From Tetrahymena thermophila SB210 (Eukaryota; Ciliophora; Oligohymenophorea; Hymenostomatida; Tetrahymenidae): a stretch of 64,000 nt of DNA. The translations under genes and the position numbers were made by a program. Positions 57,467 through 64,000 of the stretch are shown here, one piece after another. Under the pieces are notes generated by a model, which worked only from the letters and a program-made list of their open reading frames with translations, was not told the origin of the DNA and made no database searches. Numbering within the stretch: the first letter of the stretch is position 1; the number at the start of each line of letters is the position of its first letter. The stretch lies in NCBI RefSeq assembly GCF_000189635.1, contig NW_002476400.1, forward strand, positions 50,511 to 114,510, read 5' to 3'.

Positions 57467-59579
57467 GTTTTTTCTTCTTTTTTCTTACTTTTGATTATCT
57501 TATAATTATTTTGTTTTCTATTTAATTATTAAACTCCTTTAATATTAATTAATTATTAATAAATTTACTAATTCCTTTATTTCTTCTCTAGCTTGTTTGA
57601 TTGTTTTCTTAAAATTTTGTTTGGACTATTGCTTGATGCTTGATTGCTTAAAAATTGCCAATCCTCTTTTGATTAATTATTTCATTTTTTATTTATATTT
57701 ACAAACACTTTTGCTTATTCTTTCAGTCTTATTAAAAACTACACTTAATTATTAATTAATTTATTTAATTGCTTCAAACTTGATTAATCCTTATTAATAT
57801 TATTTATTTCTTCTATGTTTTTCATCATAATATCATCTTTTTCTTCTTTTAAATGCAAAACTATTAACAAACAAACAAGCAAGCAAAAGCCATTAGAAAG
57901 AAGCTCATCACCTTAAGAAAATAACTACTTACTAGAGCTTTATTTAATTTTTGGTTTATTCTTTAGCCTAATTGTTTAATTCTTTCTTAATATCATCTAA
58001 TCATTCAAGAAAATAGATTTCAAAAATACTAACATCTACTTTATTCACAACAAGCATCCTTCATTTCATTTCATTAAATATCATTAAAAGAGAAATTTTT
58101 ATATAATCTAAACCAACATATTATTAAATTTATTTCCTATTTTTCATAAATTCAAAATACCTTGAAGATAAAATATTTTAATTTAATTATTATTATCAAT
58201 TAATTTTATCTGTATTTTTTTTAAATCTAAATTTTTGTATTTTTCTATAAAAATTATAGTTCAGTGAGTATCTTATCATGTATTTTTAATTTTTTTCATA
58301 ATACAATTAGCATATATTATTATACTAAATAAAAAAACAAATAAATTGAACAAGTTAGAATTTTAGCTTATCTACTTTAAAGCTATGCTCGTAGATATAT
58401 AATTTAAAATGTTTACTGGCAATCTTTTAATTAGTCTTAATATCTCGTCATAAGTATATAATTTTTAATCTAAACATAAAAAGCTAATAATAAAAATAAG
58501 TCTTACCTTTTTTAATTTTTTGTGAATTATTTTTTTATCTTGACTTTTAGCAATAAAATAATAAATAATTTACATTACTTTAAAATTATAATTATTAAAT
58601 ACGGTTTTAATAAATGGCATATTTTTAGTGTTTCAAAATAATTCAATCCAAACTTTTAGTAAATAGCACAATATTAATTTATAAAAAGATAACAAAATAT
58701 ATCATTTTAAGTTAAGATTTACTCATATTATATTAATTTTTAATTTACAATTTATTTTTAATATTTATAAAATCAGATTAATCAAATTTTAAAATTGTTT
58801 TGGTGGATGAGGATATAATGCAATTTATTATTATTAAATACCTGAATTATTAATGGTAAATAAATATGTTTTTAACACATATTTAAAAAAATATTTTTAA
58901 AGTACTAAACTCGAATGAATTCTCTAAATAGAATTTTAATACTAAATTCCATTCTAAAATAAATTATAAGCATTTTTATAAATTTATCTTCTGGTTGCAT
59001 CAACAGCCATCAATCTGGTTTTATCTCCAATAATAAAAAATTAATTTTATTTAAATTGTCGAAAATTAGTGATGAACAGCTGTTAAGAAGGATACTGTAA
59101 ATTGAAAAAATAATCTTAGTTTTACAAATTGTAAAAATAACTTTAAACTAAATCTAAGTAACTCAATTCAAAGCAAACTGAATATATATCTCAAAATACC
59201 ATTTGCTTAATAAATAATTTCATAGATTGGTAAAAAATGTTAAAATTCCTTTAAGAATAAATATAAAATATGAATATTTTTAAAAATATAATAATAAAAT
59301 AAAGTTAGTAAAGATGAATGATAAAGTACTATTAATTATATATTTATATATAATTGTAAGCAGAAAATTTAGAATATTTGAAATTAGATTTGAATTCACA
59401 AATAAATGAACTTAGACGTTCAAAAAATAAATACATTTAAGATTATTTACGAGTATTTAAAATAAATCATATAATCAATATCCATTTACTTTTACTTGAA
59501 AAATGTTAGTTCTATAATTAGCTTAAAGATTATTAGATATTCATTTTTGGTCAATCAAGTAAATAAATAGTAAATGTAC
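57467..59579. other. Intergenic region upstream of PLK
   Basis: 2.1 kb of AT-rich DNA between the PLK start and the ZIP transporter stop (both minus). Contains an AACAAACAAACAAGCAAGCA tetranucleotide stretch at about 57867-57886. The 500 bp nearest PLK are T-rich with many TTAATTAA motifs and are likely leader/promoter. No conserved coding sequence was seen. Confidence 0.55.
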
Positions 59580-61424
59580 TCATTCTAGCATGGCAACGTA
59601 TACCATTAAAGCAATACCAATAGATATAGAAATGATTATAGATATTAAATTCTTAAAACTGTGATCTTTTCTTAAGTCAGCTTATATTTCAGGAATTACT
59701 TAGGAGCAGCACATATATAAAAAGCCTCCTGCAGTTAAACTCAATAATTCTTTTTTGTATATTTCGCCAGTGAAGAGACCTTTTTTAAAGAAAAAGTTTT
59801 AACAACAAAATATTATAAATAAACTATTTACCAATAAATCCACCAATTAAAGCTCCAAGGCTAGTTAAGAATTAAGTTTAAAGTATCTTTGTTAAACTGT
59901 AATTTTTCTTGATAAGATGAGCAAAATCGCCAATTTCATGAGGTAATTCATGAATCATAATCACAAATGTGCTAGTAATACCCATCTAAAAACCTTTTAT
60001 TAACAATTAATTTTACTTTTAGTTAATATGAAGAAAAAATTTTTTTTAAAGTATGCTTATTTCTAAACTTTATATTTCATTACTAACTGTATAAGCAGCT
60101 CCGATAGCAAGTCCATCAGTAAAATTGTGTAAGAAATCTCCAATCAAAAATGGAACAGCTGAATGCTCATCTCCATCTCCATGGCTATGATGGTGATGAT
60201 GAGAATGATCATGTCCATCAGAATCTTCATCACAATCTTCATTTTTGCTCTTTTCACCTAATTTTTTGTTCTTCTTTATTTCTTCTACCTATTCAACTTT
60301 TTTATCCTTATTAGATGAAGTGTTGTGAATTTTCATAAAAATATAATCTAAAATTATGAAAATTATGATTCCTCCTACTATCATCAATGGAACTTTCATT
60401 TCTTCTACTGAATGAGAGTGTCCGTGACCATGATCATGCTCATGGTCATGACTATGGTCATGTTAATTATTGAGAATTTACTGGCCTCCTTCTTTGAGTA
60501 CTTATGATTAGATATGTACTTCTTAATGAGGAGTTTCGTGATCATGATCATGATGGTGATGATTAGGATCATTACATTTATGACCTCCTTATGAATGACC
60601 ATGGTTGTGATCGTGGTCATGAGCATGTTCATGATCGTGTCCATGGTCATGTTCGTGTTCATGGTCATGAGGGTGTTAATTTTCTGCTTAGGTGTTTGAG
60701 CTTTTTTCTTCATGATTATGATCGTGATCATGATTATTTTACTAATTTTATTGCTATTGGTTTTGAGTTAAGTCCTTTTCTTAATGAAGAGAATGGTCAT
60801 GGGCATGTAAATGAGCGTGTGCAGCATCTTAAGGAATCTTAGCATTAGCTTATCCACTTCCAAATAGATTAGCGAATGGGCATCCAGAGGGTTTTTAATT
60901 TACTCCTTCTAAATGATGATCATGATGATGTACATGATTATCAATAAGATGACTATGAGAGTGTTCAACATGGTGATGATCATGACTGTGGCTATGAGAT
61001 TAAGCTATATTATTATTAATTAAAATAATTAAAATTTTTAATTCATAATACATTTTTTAAAATGTAGTTATTTACAAAATAAATATGGCAAAATATGAAG
61101 CATAACATCTCCTAAAAGTGTTCCACAAGCGAATGCTAATAGTAAAGTCAAAAAAGATGAAGAGAAGTTATTCTTATCTCCTTTTTTTTTAAGGACTCTT
61201 CCCAGAAAGGATAGTGATAAGAAAACAGGGATACTTGGGAATGATACTATAAAAATGCTGAGAGCAACTTATCCATATTTGCTTGTAACATTTTTTTGCA
61301 TATAATTCTTGAGTTGCTTAAAGTAAGGATGTTCGCTTTCAGAATGTTAAGTTGAATGCGAAGATCCATGAGCTAAAACAACTACAACTATAATACCTAA
61401 GGCTATAATCAGTTTTTTATTCAT
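59580..61424 (-). CDS. ZIP-family (SLC39, LIV-1-type) zinc transporter with very His-rich loop
   Basis: Four exons (61424-61076, 61004-60088, 59985-59832, 59779-59580) total 1,620 nt and 539 residues. An N-terminal hydrophobic segment (KKLIIALGIIVVVVLAHG) is probably a signal peptide. The first transmembrane helices follow (FLTLLLAFACGTLLGDVMLHILPYL). A luminal or cytoplasmic loop of about 200 residues has dense HDHEH/HGH runs. Next come VPLMIVGGIIIFIILDYIF, a second His cluster (HDHSHHHHHSHGDGDEHS), then the metal-site helices: HNFTDGLAIGAAY (TM4) and IHELPHEIGDFAHLI (TM5). HELPHEIGDFA is the LIV-1 subfamily signature, carrying the metal-binding His residues. The last helices include LTAGGFLYMCCSQVIPE. 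It probably moves Zn2+ (possibly also Mn2+ or Fe2+) into the cytosol. Polarity, metal and location (plasma membrane, ER or Golgi) are not decided by sequence. Confidence 0.93.
60411..61004 (-). repeat. His/Asp-codon low-complexity tract in ZIP gene
   Basis: Dense CAT, CAC and GAT codons produce imperfect repeats of CATGATCATG-like units. The unit is nearly self-complementary, so the opposite strand also reads as a His-rich open frame, which I treat as a shadow. Repeat length varies in frame, as expected for slippage in coding DNA. Confidence 0.8.
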
Positions 61425-62479
61425 TCCTTATTTTTAATTTTAATAAAATTTTAATCTTTATCAATAAATGACGATTAATCATGTTAAAGATTTTAATTTA
61501 AATATCTACTGCTAGTTAATCAAATGATCAGATACATTCATTAATTTATTTATGAATGAATTTCTAATATCTTATTATATTTTTGACATGTGTACCAATT
61601 TTATTTTTCTCTTATTATCAACATCTTTCTAGTAAATTTCTTTAAAAAACTCTAAGCCTTTAATTCATTTATAAGTGTTCCTTATTTTCATTTTTATTTA
61701 ACAATTATTTGCACTTTCATTAATCAAAAATTGTAAGATCTGATTATTATTTTTTTCATTAGTCAAATTAATCCATAATAATTACAAATTTTCCATAATT
61801 TATCTTATATGATTAATATTTGATTAATTTAATCAAACTTTGTTGGAAAATATATAAAAATAAATATTCAAATTACTTTTTGATATTTAAAAATAAATAT
61901 TTTTCTTAATAAAATATGCACACTTTTTTTTGAATTTTAAAGTTTTCAAATAAACTCCCTACAAATAATTTAGATCATTTTTTTAAGAAACAAATTTCAA
62001 TTAAGTGTTTTCCAAAAAAATTATTCGAAAAGATAATTTTATATTGCGAAATAACATAATTTTATGAATTTATATGATTAAAAGATTATCAAATGCTTTT
62101 TCTATCTCAAAACTGGAGTTTCATAATTTTCAAATATACTTTGTACTTTAAATATATATTTTGATTAGTGATTATGATTGTGATTGTGATGCTAAAAAAA
62201 CAGGTACTGTTGATAAATATGTCCATTTAAAACTAAATAGATAAAATGTAAAAATTATATATTCATTTAGTTAACCTTTTTTAGAAAAAAGTTAAGAAAC
62301 AAGATTTTATAAAAATCAATCATTTGTTTATAATTTAAAAAAGTTAATAGGATTTAAAATTTTTTGCTTTTATACTCAAATAATTAAAAAATTAAAAATT
62401 AATTAATTATTTTAGAAAGGAAAAGTTTATCAAAGACATTTTTGATTGATTATATAGGAGATAAAAAATTTTAATAAAA
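61425..62479. other. Divergent intergenic region
   Basis: One kilobase of AT-rich DNA between the ZIP transporter (-) and the Gln/Asn-rich gene (+); both promoters must be here. A short GATTATGATTGTGATTGTGATG run lies near 62165-62190. No conserved coding segment was found. Confidence 0.55.
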
Positions 62480-64000
62480 ATGCATTAAGGTAAATCGGAT
62501 AATCTATAAGGTAGACCCAAATAACCTGGAGTATAATTGCCTCCTATTGATAGAAAAGGAAACAAATCAAATGTTAGATAGAATGCTTAAATGTAAAACT
62601 AACAAAAAGAAGCAAAGCAAAATGAAGACAAGTATGAATAAATGAGAAACAGATCAAAAAATAATGCAGATCGCTTATAAAAGCTTAAAGATATCAAAAG
62701 TCAATACACCATAAAAAAAGGAAAAAAAGGAGAAAAATTACAAAGAATAAAGTCCGAAAATGATCAAGGAGCTTACTAGGGAAATGATGGTGGTTAAAAC
62801 TATGGATTTGAAGTTTATGATGTTGAAAGAGTTAATGGCAGCAATGGTGATGAAAATATTGCAAATATAATTAACAATTATAACAAAGGCAATGTAAAAG
62901 ATGAACCCGTGGAGAGTGAAATCGAAGCACTTGAACGTGAACTAGCTTAGTTAAAAAATGATATCAAAAGTTAAGAGCTCTCAATTGCTGAACTAGATGA
63001 TATATAAAAGAAGACTGAATAATTAGGGTAATAACAATAATAATAAAAATAATAGCAGCTTTAACCATAATAACCTGACTTAAAAAATATGGTATTTGGT
63101 TAAAGAGTTAAAGGTAAAGATATGAACGATTATTGGAATTCAAATGAGCAAAAAACAACATTTAAAGTAATATTTTAATTATAAATTTATCCATTTAATT
63201 AATATAAAACTAAATAAGGTTCAATAAAATCCTGGTGGATAGAGCTAGATAAATATTGGAGGTGACTACAACTTTTTCAAAGACAAAGAAAATGCAGATT
63301 ATAAGTCAAATAAAAATGGTAAAAATTATTATTCTCCAAACAACAACAAAATAGGATAAAGAGTTTAGTAAGAAGAAGTCATTTACAACTCTAATAACTA
63401 ATTAAGAACAAATAGTGATAACAACAGTTAAATATCAAGTCAAAAGAAGCATCACCCTAACGAATAGTCATATAATATAATTAACCATTCCAATTTCGAT
63501 GATAACAATAGTAAATATAATGGAAACAACTAGCAATAGTCTAGCTATTAGAACTAACATAAACAGTCAATTAACATATTCGAAGGTTATCCAGCCCAAA
63601 ATGGAAATAATAAACAAAAAAATTCTAATCCATTTATCAATAGTTTATATTATTAATAAGAGAAGGAATAATAATAATAATAAAATTATTAGTAGGCAGC
63701 ATCTAATGTTAGAGGATAGTAGCTTTAGCAGCAACCATAATAATAAGCATATAATTAATATAATTAATAATCGAGTGATATAACTGCTGATGGTAAAAAA
63801 AATGTTAGAGTTTCTCAACCACCAGGTAGAATTATATTTTATTATTTCATTTACTTTTTTTATCAATCATTTTTATATTTTTGATAAAACAAATAAACAA
63901 ATACAAAGCATTATTTTATAGGTTAACAAATCTTTTTTTAAAAAACAAAATACATACATTGCAATCTTTATCATTAATAAAATTAAATTTTATTTTTTAA
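62480..64000 (+). CDS. Gln/Asn-rich, partly coiled-coil protein of unknown function (3' truncated by window)
   Basis: Start at MHQGKSDNLQGRPKQ. Exon 1 is 62480-63166 (229 codons), exon 2 63219-63825, and a probable exon 3 begins at 63922 and runs off the window. Exon 1 is basic and charged (KLKDIKSQYTIKKGKKGEKL), then has a predicted coiled coil, ESEIEALERELAQLKNDIKS, followed by Gln runs. Exon 2 is dominated by Asn, Gln and Ser, with SNPFINSLYYQQ and more Gln runs. The many Gln runs are written with TAA, TAG and CAA codons. Such disordered proteins are common in ciliates. I recognise no domain, and no function is proposed. The divergent neighbour is the ZIP transporter. Confidence 0.7.

Noticed and set aside
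60591-60842. Plus-strand His-rich open frame
   Set aside because: It is the antisense of the ZIP His loop; the repeats are near-palindromic, so both strands read as His-rich.

Overview
The window reads as a ciliate nuclear genome, most probably a Tetrahymena-type macronuclear chromosome. It is extremely AT-rich. Conserved proteins are only continuous if TAA and TAG are read as glutamine and TGA is the sole stop. Genes are cut by short AT-rich GT...AG introns. No rRNA, tRNA, telomere, transposon or CRISPR array was recognised. All gene models are hand-built from the sequence. Where I resolved every exon, the lengths sum to whole codons (GBP-like, ARH, E2F, crooked-neck, PLK and ZIP genes).

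Layout, left to right. 1-15652: the 3' end of one large membrane protein gene, then a complete 12.5-kb paralogue in tandem (Cys-rich repeats, beta-helix, multi-pass C-terminus). 16352-20497: two minus-strand genes, a guanylate-binding-protein-like GTPase with a coiled-coil tail and a Gln/Asn-rich protein of unknown function. 21427-22980: an ADP-ribosylglycohydrolase. 23362-29162: two divergent leucine-rich-repeat (RNI-like) genes. 29871-33213: an atypical E2F with two DNA-binding domains (E2F7/8 type). 35234-37959: the splicing factor crooked neck/Clf1. 39284-51831: an IP3-receptor/ryanodine-receptor-family calcium release channel. 52955-57466: a Polo-like kinase. 59580-61424: a His-rich LIV-1-type ZIP zinc transporter. 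62480 to the window end: a Gln/Asn-rich protein cut by the window edge.

There is no operon logic. Neighbours are independent eukaryotic genes in mixed orientations, separated by 0.3-2.1 kb of very AT-rich DNA. Several are cell-cycle or signalling genes (E2F, PLK, IP3R, ARH, GBP-like), but adjacency gives no evidence that they act together.

The most notable observations are: a Polo-box domain lacking the canonical phosphopeptide-contact residues; a calcium-channel selectivity filter that departs from GGGVGD; a GBP-like GTPase with no recognisable guanine-specificity motif; a two-DBD E2F in a ciliate; a 2-kb intron inside the PLK kinase domain; and a tandem pair of giant surface proteins sharing intron positions.
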